Below the pieces are notes generated by a model. It saw only the letters and a program-made list of their open reading frames with translations, was not told the DNA's origin and searched no databases. A DNA stretch of 64,000 nt from assembly GCF_018129025.1 (NCBI RefSeq), contig NZ_JAAEDI010000006.1, positions 62,001-126,000 on the forward strand, in the 5' to 3' direction. Within the stretch, counting starts at the first letter, position 1, and each line of letters begins with the position of its first letter. Positions 35,486 to 43,842 of this stretch are shown in pieces. The translations under genes and the position numbers were made by a program. This DNA comes from Neoroseomonas terrae (GTDB lineage Bacteria; Pseudomonadota; Alphaproteobacteria; Acetobacterales; Acetobacteraceae).

Positions 35486-36919
35486 TCACGACCAGTAGAA
35501 GGTCGGCGGTGCGATCTTCTCCGCACTGCGATGCGCCCAGTCGCGCTGCGGCACGCCGGCCGCGACACGCTTCTGCGATTCGTTCAGGTGCTCGGCGGCC
35601 GCGCGATAGTCCATGGTCAGGACCTCGCCGTTCTCCACCACCTTGTTGCCATCCACGAACACCGCCTTCAGGGCGCGGTCGCCGGCCGCATAGATCAGGC
35701 TGCGGACCGGATCGTAGGCCGGGCGGATCATCGGATGCGTCACATCCACCAGGGAGAAATCCGCGCGGCATCCTGCGGCCAGCCGGCCGATGTCGTCGCG
35801 GCCGAGCGCCTGCGCGCCGCCGATCGTCGCGGCGTTGAACAGGTCGGTCGTCGTCATGGTGCGCGGGTCGCCGGCCTGGGTACGGGCGATGTGGGCGGCC
35901 AGCCGCATCTCATCCAGCATATTGTGCGGATAGGTATCGGTGCCGATGCCGATATTCACGCCACGGCGGATGTAGCGGCCGACATCCTTCATTGCGATGC
36001 CCCGCCGAGCGAAGACAGTCGGGCAATGCGCGACCGTGGTGCCGGTCTCGGCGAGGCGCGCAAGATCGGTCTTGGTGTGCCAGGGCGTCGAGGGGTGGTC
36101 GTCGAGGAAGATGCCATGCCCGATGATGGAGCGCTCGCCAAGCAGCCCCATGGAATCCAGCCAGGCGATCGGCGTCACGCCGTGGCGGCGCGTGATCTCG
36201 TGGAACTCCACCACGGATTGGGCCGCGTGGATCTGCCAGGACAGGCCGCGCGCCTTGGCTTCCTGGTTGCTCTCCTTCAGCAGGCCCGCCGAGCAGGTGT
36301 CGATCTGCGCCGGCACCACCATGCCGAAAAGGCGGCCGGATTCATGCTGCTCGGCACGTTCGACGAGGCGCAGCGCCTCCTCCATCGCCTTCTCGCCGGC
36401 CTTCTCGTCCCATTCGTATTCGACGACATGGCCGTTCTTCGTGAACCAGCGGGCGGAGCGGAACATCGGCGCGATGCAGACGCGCATGCCGGCCTCGGCC
36501 AGCAGGTCGAGCCAACCCGGATGCGCCATGGACAGATCGGCGAGGGTCGTGACGCCCGACAGCAGCAGTTCCGACAGCGCGACGCGCACGCAGCTCGGCA
36601 CCGCTTCCGCATCGGCGCGGAAGATCGGCATGTATTCGTAGAGCGACGAATTGTAGAGGCCGGGCGAGCCGATCTCGTCGAGGAAGCCCTTGTTCAGCGG
36701 CTCGCTGGACGGATGGGAATGGATGTTCACGAGGCCCGGCATGACCATCAGGCCCTTGCCATCGATCACCGTATCGGCGGCGCCTTCATAGCCGCGGCCG
36801 ACGAAGGAAAGCGTCCCGTCGGTGAAGGCCATGTCGGCATCGGGCAGATAGGTGTGCGCCTTCGCCGAAGCGTCCCAGGCGACGATGAGATCAGCGGCTT
36901 TGATCAACGTGGTGGTCAT
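35486..36919 (-). CDS. Metal-dependent amidohydrolase (TRZ/ATZ, guanine-deaminase-like)
   Basis: A 477-residue cyclic amidohydrolase. The metal-binding HxH lies at H67/H69 in [16 protein letters not shown]; a later His in [14 protein letters not shown] and IGHGIFLDD, and [11 protein letters not shown] with its Asp, complete the family's metal and acid set. The overall layout resembles ammeline/chlorotriazine hydrolases and guanine or cytosine deaminases. It probably deaminates or dechlorinates a nitrogen heterocycle imported by the adjacent ABC transporter. The exact substrate cannot be told from sequence. Confidence 0.9.
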   Translation of the reverse strand: MTTTLIKAADLIVAWDASAKAHTYLPDADMAFTDGTLSFVGRGYEGAADTVIDGKGLMVMPGLVNIHSHPSSEPLNKGFLDEIGSPGLYNSSLYEYMPIFRADAEAVPSCVRVALSELLLSGVTTLADLSMAHPGWLDLLAEAGMRVCIAPMFRSARWFTKNGHVVEYEWDEKAGEKAMEEALRLVERAEQHESGRLFGMVVPAQIDTCSAGLLKESNQEAKARGLSWQIHAAQSVVEFHEITRRHGVTPIAWLDSMGLLGERSIIGHGIFLDDHPSTPWHTKTDLARLAETGTTVAHCPTVFARRGIAMKDVGRYIRRGVNIGIGTDTYPHNMLDEMRLAAHIARTQAGDPRTMTTTDLFNAATIGGAQALGRDDIGRLAAGCRADFSLVDVTHPMIRPAYDPVRSLIYAAGDRALKAVFVDGNKVVENGEVLTMDYRAAAEHLNESQKRVAAGVPQRDWAHRSAEKIAPPTFYWS

Positions 36920-36944
36920 GGCGTGCCTTCCTCGATCGTGGATG

Positions 36945-36969
36945 GCGGGGCCCGGCGACGGGCCCCGCC
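36945..36969 (-). terminator. Hairpin after the binding-protein gene
   Basis: A 9-bp stem (36945-36953 / 36961-36969; GGCGGGGCC) with a 7-base loop between the binding-protein gene and the amidohydrolase. It could reduce read-through, giving more binding protein than ATPase. Confidence 0.5.
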
Positions 36970-36975
36970 GGTGCG

Positions 36976-38571
36976 TCAGCGCGTCAGCCGGATGTCGAGG
37001 CCCTTGTAGAGCGCCGCGCCATAGATGCCGTGGGCGCGAACGCCCTCGACGCGCTGGGCCGAGGCGACCCAGAGCTGCTCATGCGCCAGCGGCAGCCAGA
37101 CATTGTTCTCGGCGATGATGCGCTGCGCCTGCGCGATGGCGTTGGCACGCACCTGCGGGTCCACCGCCTGGCGGGACTGCACCAGCGCCTCGTCCGTCGT
37201 CGCATCCACCCAATTCATGCGGTTCGGCGTCGGACGGTTGGCCGAAGCGAAGTACAGCGAGAAGGCATCCGACGCGGTCACATAGGGGTAGGACATGATG
37301 AAGGCGTCGAATTCCTGCGTCGCCAGCCGACCCCAGACGACGGTGCCATCCCAGAGCTGGATGCGCATGTCGATGCCGATGCGGCGCAGATCCGCCTGCA
37401 TCGATTCCAGCATCTGGCGATTGGCCTCGCCCTGGCTGCCATAGACGACGAAGGTCGCGCGCTGGCCGTCCTTCACCCGGACGCCGTCCGGCCCCATCGC
37501 CCAGCCGCCGGCATCGAGCACGCGCCGTGCCTCATCCGCGTTGAACTGCGGCACCAGCCCGGCGGCCGTCGCATCGAAACCCGAGACATTCGGGTTGAGG
37601 TAGCCGCGCATCGGCGTCGCCGCGCCGAAGAAGGTCGCCTGGACCAGCGCCGGCCGGTTCACGCCGAGATTGATGGCGCGGCGGATCACCGGGTCGCTCA
37701 CCACCGGCTTGTCGACCTTGAAGCCGATGAAATAATCCCAGAAGTAGCTTTCCGGCGTCGACATGCGGATGTTCGGCATGCGGCGGAGCTGCTGCACGGC
37801 GATATGGGGAATGTACTGGGTGATGTCCCCCTGCCCCGTCTGCAGCGCGGCAAGCCGCGTCTGGCTCTCCGGGATCAGCCGCCACACGATGCGGTCCACC
37901 TGCGGCGCCGTGTTCTGGTAGATGGGCGGCCCCCAATTGTACCGGGGGTGGCGCTGCAGCACCATGTCCTGCCGCGGCGTCCAGGACACCCAGCAATAGG
38001 GGCCGGTGCCGTTGAAGCCCTGCACGCCGAAATTCTGGCCGAGCCGTTCCACGGTCGCCTGATCGACGATGGAGGCGAAAGACAGCGTCAGCTGGTACAG
38101 CAACTCGCCATAGGGCGCGGTCAGCTCGTACTCGACGGTGTGGTCGTCGACGGCGCGGACTTCCCTCACCGGGCCGGCGCGCCAGCGCACCGGGGACCGC
38201 GTCGCGGGGTCCAGCCAGCGGTTGATCGTGTAGACGACGTCGCGCGCGGTGAACGGCTTGCCGTCGCAGAAGGTCACGTCGCGGCGCAGGTGGAAGGTGT
38301 AGGTCTTGCCGTCCTCGCTGACCGACCAGCGCTCCGCGAGGCCCGGGCGGATCGTCGCCATGTCGAAGTCGAGCGAAACCAGCGTGTCGCTCATCATGTA
38401 GAGCACTTCGCTGGCGGCGCGCGCGGTCGAGCGCGGCGGGTCGTAATTGTCGGAATCGAGCGCCCGCAGGATCTGCAGCGTGTTGCGCGGATTGGCCTGC
38501 GCCGATGCCTGCTGCGCCGGCAGCAGGGCGGCGAGCGCCAGCGCCGCCGCGCCCATCGTCTTCCTGATCAT
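36976..38571 (-). CDS. Peptide-type ABC transporter, solute-binding protein (family 5)
   Basis: A 531-residue periplasmic binding protein with a signal peptide ending ASAQA (about residue 25). SBP_bac_5 markers include LAERWSVSEDGKTYTFHLRRDV, FTARDVVYTINRWLDP, GTGPYCWVSW and AINLGVNRPALVQATFFG. The start is set at MIRKTM because GGGGGA lies seven bases upstream; an ATG six codons earlier is part of that region. The set of binding protein, two permeases and two ATPases is complete, so the transporter should be functional. The ligand may be a peptide, opine or heterocycle; context suggests a substrate of the neighbouring amidohydrolases. Confidence 0.92.
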   Translation of the reverse strand: MIRKTMGAAALALAALLPAQQASAQANPRNTLQILRALDSDNYDPPRSTARAASEVLYMMSDTLVSLDFDMATIRPGLAERWSVSEDGKTYTFHLRRDVTFCDGKPFTARDVVYTINRWLDPATRSPVRWRAGPVREVRAVDDHTVEYELTAPYGELLYQLTLSFASIVDQATVERLGQNFGVQGFNGTGPYCWVSWTPRQDMVLQRHPRYNWGPPIYQNTAPQVDRIVWRLIPESQTRLAALQTGQGDITQYIPHIAVQQLRRMPNIRMSTPESYFWDYFIGFKVDKPVVSDPVIRRAINLGVNRPALVQATFFGAATPMRGYLNPNVSGFDATAAGLVPQFNADEARRVLDAGGWAMGPDGVRVKDGQRATFVVYGSQGEANRQMLESMQADLRRIGIDMRIQLWDGTVVWGRLATQEFDAFIMSYPYVTASDAFSLYFASANRPTPNRMNWVDATTDEALVQSRQAVDPQVRANAIAQAQRIIAENNVWLPLAHEQLWVASAQRVEGVRAHGIYGAALYKGLDIRLTR

Positions 38572-38599
38572 CGTGAGTCCCCCATTCATTGTCGTTGCG

Positions 38600-39478
38600 T
38601 CAGAAGCGAAGCCGCGGGTCGAGCGCGTCCCGGAGCGCGTCCCCCAGCACGTTGAAGGCCAGCACGATCGTGAAGATCACCACACAGGGGATCACCGCGA
38701 TATGCGGCGCGAAGAACAGGAAGTTGCGCCCCTCGGAGGCCATCGCGCCCAGTTCCGGGATCGGCGGCTGTGCTCCCAGCCCGAGGAAGGACAGCGCGGA
38801 GCCCAGCAGGATCACCTGCCCGAAACGCAGCGTGACGAAGACGAAGATCGCAGACAGGCAGTTCGGTGCGAGATGGCGGAAGATCAGCCGCGCATCAGTC
38901 ATGCCCGTCGCCCGCGCCGCCTCGATGTAGTCCAGCCGCATCACCACCAGCGCCGAGCCACGCACGATGCGCGCCATCAGCGGCACTGTCGCGACCGACA
39001 ACGCGATCACCACCGACAGGATGCCCGGCCCGAAGATCGCCGCGATCGCGAGGCCGACGAGGATCGCGGGGAAGGACAGCAGCATGTCCATCACCCGCAT
39101 GATCGGCCCGTCCAGCCAGCGCTGGTAGAACGCCGCGAGGAAACCGAGCAGCGCACCGATGCTGCCACCCGCCAGCACCGACGCGAACCCCATCAGCAGC
39201 GAGACGCGCAGGCCGAACAGCAGCCGCGTGATGAGGTCGCGCCCCTGCGCATCCGCGCCGAGCGGCAATCCTTCGCTGCCCGGCGGCTGCATCGCCTTGG
39301 TCAGGTCGTTGTCATACGGATCGGTCGGCGCCAGCAGCGGCGCGAAGACCGCGGCACCGATCAGCAGGATGACCAGCATCAGGCTGATCGCCGCGCCCGG
39401 ATCCCGCAGCAGGCGCGACAGCACGCCGGGGCGTGGCGGGGCGACCGGGGTGTCCTCGGTTTCCACGGCCGCGCTCAT
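38600..39478 (-). CDS. Peptide-type ABC transporter, permease DppC/OppC-like
   Basis: A 292-residue membrane protein with six predicted helices and the OppC signature block YIEAARATGMTDARLIFRHLAPN (EAA motif). A cytoplasmic, Pro-rich N-terminus precedes the first helix. It overlaps the DppB-like gene by four bases, so the two permeases are made together. Confidence 0.92.
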   Translation of the reverse strand: MSAAVETEDTPVAPPRPGVLSRLLRDPGAAISLMLVILLIGAAVFAPLLAPTDPYDNDLTKAMQPPGSEGLPLGADAQGRDLITRLLFGLRVSLLMGFASVLAGGSIGALLGFLAAFYQRWLDGPIMRVMDMLLSFPAILVGLAIAAIFGPGILSVVIALSVATVPLMARIVRGSALVVMRLDYIEAARATGMTDARLIFRHLAPNCLSAIFVFVTLRFGQVILLGSALSFLGLGAQPPIPELGAMASEGRNFLFFAPHIAVIPCVVIFTIVLAFNVLGDALRDALDPRLRF

Positions 39479-40416
39479 GCTGCGCGCACCCGCGGGTCAA
39501 GCGCCGCGTAGAGAACGTCGACGGCGAGGTTGACCAGGATGAAGCCGAGCGACAGCACGATGATGCATCCCTGCGCCATGGGGAAATCGGAAGACAGGAT
39601 GGCACCGACCGCAAGGCGGCCGACGCCGGGCCAGGAGAACACCGTCTCCGTCACCACCGCGCCGCCGAGCAGGAAGCCGATCTGCAGCCCGACGAGGGTC
39701 ACCACCGGCACCAGCGCGTTGCGCAGCGCGTGGCGCAACACGACCAGGCGTTCCGGCAGGCCCTTCGCACGCGCCGTCCGCACATGGTCCGCAGTCAGCA
39801 CATCCAGCACCGCGGTGCGCGTCATGCGCGCGACGGGCCCGATGAACACGCCGCCGAGCGTGATCGCCGGGAGGATCAGCGACATCGCGCCTTCCGGCGT
39901 GTAGAATGGCCCGGCGCGGCCGGTGAAGGGCAGCAGCTGCCACTGGAACCCGACGAACCAGATCAGCACCAGGCCCAGGAAGAACACCGGCACCGACACG
40001 CCGGCCACCGAGATCGCCATGATGGCGCGGTCGAGCAGCGATCCGCGCCAATACGCCGCCAGCGTGCCGAGCAGGATGCCAAGCGGGATCGACCAGAACA
40101 GGCTGGCCACCATCAGTTCGACGGTCGCGGGAATCGTCGCGCCGAGTTCCTGCACCACCGGCACGTTGTTGATGATCGAACTGCCGAGATCACCATGCAG
40201 CAGCCGCCAGACATACAGGCCGAACTGCACGTAGAGCGGCTGATCGAGCCCGAGGTCGGAACGGATCGCCTCGATCACGTCCGGCGTCGCGGTAGGCCCG
40301 GCGCGCACTGTCGCCGGGTCGGTTGGTACCACCTGCATCAGCAGGAAGCCGATCAGCACGACGCCGAACATGACCGGGATGGCCAGGATCAGCCGATGAA
40401 TGGCATGACGAAGCAC
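39475..40416 (-). CDS. Peptide-type ABC transporter, permease DppB/OppB-like
   Basis: A 313-residue membrane protein with six helices and the EAA loop DHVRTARAKGLPERLVVLRHALRNA. The start is placed at GTG 40416, two bases after the amidohydrolase stop, because the longer ATG-starting form would overlap that gene by 35 bases and add only a poly-basic leader. The N-terminal helix LILAIPVMFGVVLIGFLLMQVV is typical of DppB. It is immediately downstream of, and probably co-transcribed with, the amidohydrolase. Confidence 0.88.
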   Translation of the reverse strand: MLRHAIHRLILAIPVMFGVVLIGFLLMQVVPTDPATVRAGPTATPDVIEAIRSDLGLDQPLYVQFGLYVWRLLHGDLGSSIINNVPVVQELGATIPATVELMVASLFWSIPLGILLGTLAAYWRGSLLDRAIMAISVAGVSVPVFFLGLVLIWFVGFQWQLLPFTGRAGPFYTPEGAMSLILPAITLGGVFIGPVARMTRTAVLDVLTADHVRTARAKGLPERLVVLRHALRNALVPVVTLVGLQIGFLLGGAVVTETVFSWPGVGRLAVGAILSSDFPMAQGCIIVLSLGFILVNLAVDVLYAALDPRVRAA

Positions 40417-40417
40417 G

Positions 40418-42055
40418 TTATTGCGCCGCCGCCGCGCCTGCCGCCTCGCCATGGCGATCGAAGATCGCTGCGCCGTCGCGGAAGGTCAGGTCCGCCTGCG
40501 TCGTCAGGATCTCGGCCGGGTCGATGCTGAAGATGTCCCTCGAAAGCACGGCGATGTCGGCCAGCATCCCGACCTCCAGCGTGCCCTTGCGGTCCTCGGC
40601 GAATTGGGTGAAGGCGCCGCACCAGGAATAGCAATGCACGGCCTCTTCCGGCGTGAGCTTCTCCTCCGGTCCCAGCACGGTGCCCTTGTTCGTGGCACGC
40701 GTGATCATGGTGTAGAGGTTGATGAAGGGATCGACCGTGCAGACCGGACAGTCGGAGGACGCGGCGGGATGCGCTCCCTCATCCAGCCAGGTCTTCATCG
40801 GATAGGCGTGGTCGGACCGTTCGTGGCCGAGGTTCTTCACGTAGAGATCGCCGAACTCGTACATGAAGGTCGGCTGGGGCACGGGCAGGATGCCGCGAGC
40901 CTTCATCCGCCGCCGCTGGTCGCGCGTGACGAAGCCGCAATGCTCGATGCGGTGGCGCCGGCCGCTGAAGGGATGCGCCTCGCTGTCCGCGGCTTCCATG
41001 CCGAGCAGCACCTGCTCGATCGCCGCATCGCCGATCGCGTGGATATCGAGCTGCCAGCCCTGCTCATGATACAGCTTCAGCAGCGCGTGGATCTTGTCGT
41101 CGGGGAAGGTGAAGACGCCTGTGCCGCCGCCGACGCTGTCGAGATACGGGTCGAAGAAGGCCGCGGTCAGGCCACCGGCCGAACCATCGGCGAAGACCTT
41201 CACCGCCCCCCAGCGCAGCCCGTCATCACCCTGCATGGGGCGCATCCCGGCTTCCCAGGCCTGCTGCGCAATGCCTTCCGGGTTGCCGGCCAGCACCTGC
41301 CACATGCGCAGCGGCAGCCGCCCGGCGGCGCGCGCTGCGTCATAGGCGGCGACCTCCTCCATCCCGGCCGACATGCCGATATTCATGTCGGAAGCCGAGG
41401 CGAAGCCGAGCGAGGCGAGGTGGTCGCAGGCCGCGCCGATCGCGCGGACCATCTGCGCCTGGTCAGGCTTCGGCATGACATCGCGCACCAGCCGCATGGC
41501 GCGTTCCTGGAACTCGCCGGTCAGCTGCCCGTTCTTGCGCACGATGACGCCGCCCTCCGGGTTCGGCGTGTTGTGGCCCACGCCCGCCAGCTTCATCGCC
41601 GCGGTGTTCGCGATGGCGACATGGCCGCAAGTGCGCACGATGAACACCGGGTGGTCCGGCGCGGCGGCATCGAGTTCCGACGCGGTCGGTTGCCGCTGCA
41701 CGTCGAGTTCGCCATGGTCATAGCCGCGGCCGAGCACCCAGCCGCCCCTCGGCGTGTCCTGCGCAGCCGTGCGGATGCGGCGCAACAGCTCATCCATCGT
41801 GCGCACTTCCTCGGCGCGCAAATTCACGCGGTCGAGGCCGAGCCCATAAGGCAGCAGGTGCACATGCGCTTCGTTCAGCGCCGGCATCGCAACGCGCCCG
41901 CCGAGGTCGATGCGCGTCGTCCCCGCCCCGGCCGCCGCCAGCGCATCGTCCCCCAGCGCCATGACGCGCCCGTCCTTCACCGCCACCGCTTCGGTGAAGC
42001 CGCCGGCGAGGCCGCGAAACACGCGGCCGCCCGCGATCAACAGGTCGGCGCTCAC
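40418..42055 (-). CDS. Amidohydrolase, YtcJ-like (Amidohydro_3)
   Basis: A 545-residue metal-dependent hydrolase with a GTG start. The N-terminal beta sandwich leads to the metal site in AMPALNEAHVHLLPYG; a Lys/His region follows in LDIHAIGDAAIEQVL and HRIEHCGFV, and an Asp in HPAASSDCPVCTVDP. YtcJ-type proteins hydrolyse amides such as exoenzyme or N-substituted formamides; the substrate is unknown. It overlaps the class II aldolase stop by four bases and is followed directly by the transporter permeases, so it likely processes the imported ligand. Confidence 0.9.
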   Translation of the reverse strand: MSADLLIAGGRVFRGLAGGFTEAVAVKDGRVMALGDDALAAAGAGTTRIDLGGRVAMPALNEAHVHLLPYGLGLDRVNLRAEEVRTMDELLRRIRTAAQDTPRGGWVLGRGYDHGELDVQRQPTASELDAAAPDHPVFIVRTCGHVAIANTAAMKLAGVGHNTPNPEGGVIVRKNGQLTGEFQERAMRLVRDVMPKPDQAQMVRAIGAACDHLASLGFASASDMNIGMSAGMEEVAAYDAARAAGRLPLRMWQVLAGNPEGIAQQAWEAGMRPMQGDDGLRWGAVKVFADGSAGGLTAAFFDPYLDSVGGGTGVFTFPDDKIHALLKLYHEQGWQLDIHAIGDAAIEQVLLGMEAADSEAHPFSGRRHRIEHCGFVTRDQRRRMKARGILPVPQPTFMYEFGDLYVKNLGHERSDHAYPMKTWLDEGAHPAASSDCPVCTVDPFINLYTMITRATNKGTVLGPEEKLTPEEAVHCYSWCGAFTQFAEDRKGTLEVGMLADIAVLSRDIFSIDPAEILTTQADLTFRDGAAIFDRHGEAAGAAAAQ

Positions 42056-42828
42056 GAGCGGTAGTCCGGCTTGCCATCCTCGATCAGCCGCAGCGCGGCG
42101 CCCCAGGCCATGGCGAAGCCGTCCTGTCCCCTGTTCGGCCGGTTGAACTGCGCCGCGGTATGCTGGCGGACGCTTTCGGGCGGCAGGACAAGCTCCGCGC
42201 CGCCGGCCATGGCGGAGATCTGCGCCTGGCAGGCGCGTTCCAGGTAATAGATGTTGAGGAAGGCCTCCGCCGTGTGCTGGCCGTAGACCAGCAGGCCGTG
42301 GTTGCGCAGGATCATCGCGTTGTGCGTGCCGAGATCCTTCACCAGCCGCTCCCGCTCATCGAGTTCGAGCGCGATGCCCTCGTAATCGTGATAGGCAACG
42401 TGGCCGTAGAACTTCAGCGCGTGCTGGCTGATCGGCAGCAGGCCCTTGCGCTGCGCTGACACGGCGATGCCGGCCTCAGTGTGAGTATGGACCACCACCT
42501 GCGCATCCTCGCGCGCCATGTGGATCGCCGAGTGGATCGTGAAACCCGCGGCGTTGACCGGCTTCGATTCAGCGCCTTCCTCCACGACATTGCCGTCGAG
42601 GTCGATCTTCACGAGATCGGAGGCGCGCATCTCATGAAACAGCACGCCGTACCTGTTGATGAGGAAGTGGTGTTCCGGCCCGGGCACCCGCGCGCTGATG
42701 TGGGTGTAGATGAAGTCCGTCATCCGGAAATGCGCCACCAGCCGGTACAGCGCAGCAAGGTCGCAGCGGATCCGCCACTCTTCCTCGGTGACGCCGCGCA
42801 GGGCGGCAGGCGGGCTGACAACGTTCAT
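42052..42828 (-). CDS. Class II aldolase/adducin-family protein
   Basis: A 258-residue class II aldolase fold: DFIYTHISARVPGPEHHFLIN (substrate-phosphate and His region), HMAREDAQVVVHTHTEAGIAVSA (metal His pair) and HNAMILRNHGLLVYGQHT (third metal His). Family members act as aldolases or as dehydratases and epimerases on sugar-type substrates; this one lacks an evident sugar-phosphate context. It is the first gene of the leftward amidohydrolase-transporter cluster, and an imperfect palindrome lies upstream. Confidence 0.88.
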   Translation of the reverse strand: MNVVSPPAALRGVTEEEWRIRCDLAALYRLVAHFRMTDFIYTHISARVPGPEHHFLINRYGVLFHEMRASDLVKIDLDGNVVEEGAESKPVNAAGFTIHSAIHMAREDAQVVVHTHTEAGIAVSAQRKGLLPISQHALKFYGHVAYHDYEGIALELDERERLVKDLGTHNAMILRNHGLLVYGQHTAEAFLNIYYLERACQAQISAMAGGAELVLPPESVRQHTAAQFNRPNRGQDGFAMAWGAALRLIEDGKPDYRS

Positions 42829-42947
42829 TGGCTGGCCTCCGGAGCGGATTGCCGGATCGTCATCTTGCCCGGCCAGCACGTCAACCGGCCCTCCGGCCCC
42901 GATCGGCCTTGCTGCGACGCAACTGCGCCCGGACCGGGCAGCGCTGC

Positions 42948-42961
42948 TGCCCTTCAGGGCA
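42948..42961 (-). terminator. Small palindrome after the transglutaminase gene
   Basis: TGCCCT/AGGGCA stem with a 2-base loop, six bases downstream of the leftward transglutaminase gene ending at 42967. It is a weak terminator candidate. Confidence 0.3.
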
Positions 42962-42966
42962 CGGTT

Positions 42967-43842
42967 TCAGGCCAGGACCGGCCGCTCGGCTTCCTCGAGA
43001 TCCACGGCCACCCATAGGCCGTGGTCACCGCCGCCGAGAATCACGCCGCTCAATGGGCTTACGTCGCCGAAGTCGCGGCCCCAGGCCAGGATCACATGCT
43101 CGTCCCGCACGGCGGTATCGTTGGTTGGGTCCAGGCCGACCCAGCCCAACTCGTCGCCGAGCCATGCCTCGACCCAGGCATGCGACTGGTCGGCGCCGCG
43201 CCGAGCCGTGCCGCCCGGCGGTGGGCGCGTGCGCACATAGCCCGAGACATAGCGCGCCGGCAGGCCGAGCCCGCGCAGCGCCGAGATCATCACATGCGCG
43301 AAGTCCTGGCAGACGCCGGTGCGGGTGGCCAGCACCTCGGAAACCTGCGTGTTGTTGCCGGTGACGCCGGCGCGATAGGTGAAGTCGCTGCGGATGCGGC
43401 CCATCAGTTCGAGCAGCCCGGCCAGCACCGGTCGGCCGGTGCGAAAGGAAGCCGCGGCATAGCCTGTCGCAGCGGCGACGACGGGCGCGAGCCGGCTGGG
43501 GAAGACGAACTCGGCGGCCTCCCCCTGCAGCGCCGTCGCGGCGACCTGTTCCCAGGGCGGCGTGCGGGCGGCAGGCGGCAGGTCCGGGAAGCGGACCTCG
43601 ACCAGAGCCTCGGCGACGACCTCGAAACGTTCATGCGGCATGTCGATGAAGACGCGCATCGCCTGGTTGCCGAAATGGTCAGCCGCTTCCGTCGCGTAGG
43701 ACGGCGTCGGCGTGATGGTCAGCGTATTGCGCACCAGCCGTTGATGCGGCAGGCCCCGCGGCGCCAGCAGCAGCAGATGCGCCGCGAGGTCCACCGCATG
43801 CGCATAGACATAGGTCGTCACATGACGAAGGCGGTAGATCAC
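42967..43842 (-). CDS. Stand-alone transglutaminase-like protein
   Basis: A 291-residue transglutaminase-like protein with the N-terminal beta domain (YRLRHVTTYVYAH, LVRNTLTITPTP) and a full Cys-His-Asp core: C178 in GVCQDFAHVM, H221 in DQSHAWVEAW, D238 in GLDPTNDT. It should cleave or transfer an amide bond, probably as a peptidase acting on the product of the partner ligases. No signal peptide is seen, so it is cytoplasmic. It overlaps the ATP-grasp fusion gene by four bases and completes a three-gene operon. Confidence 0.9.
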   Translation of the reverse strand: MIYRLRHVTTYVYAHAVDLAAHLLLLAPRGLPHQRLVRNTLTITPTPSYATEAADHFGNQAMRVFIDMPHERFEVVAEALVEVRFPDLPPAARTPPWEQVAATALQGEAAEFVFPSRLAPVVAAATGYAAASFRTGRPVLAGLLELMGRIRSDFTYRAGVTGNNTQVSEVLATRTGVCQDFAHVMISALRGLGLPARYVSGYVRTRPPPGGTARRGADQSHAWVEAWLGDELGWVGLDPTNDTAVRDEHVILAWGRDFGDVSPLSGVILGGGDHGLWVAVDLEEAERPVLA

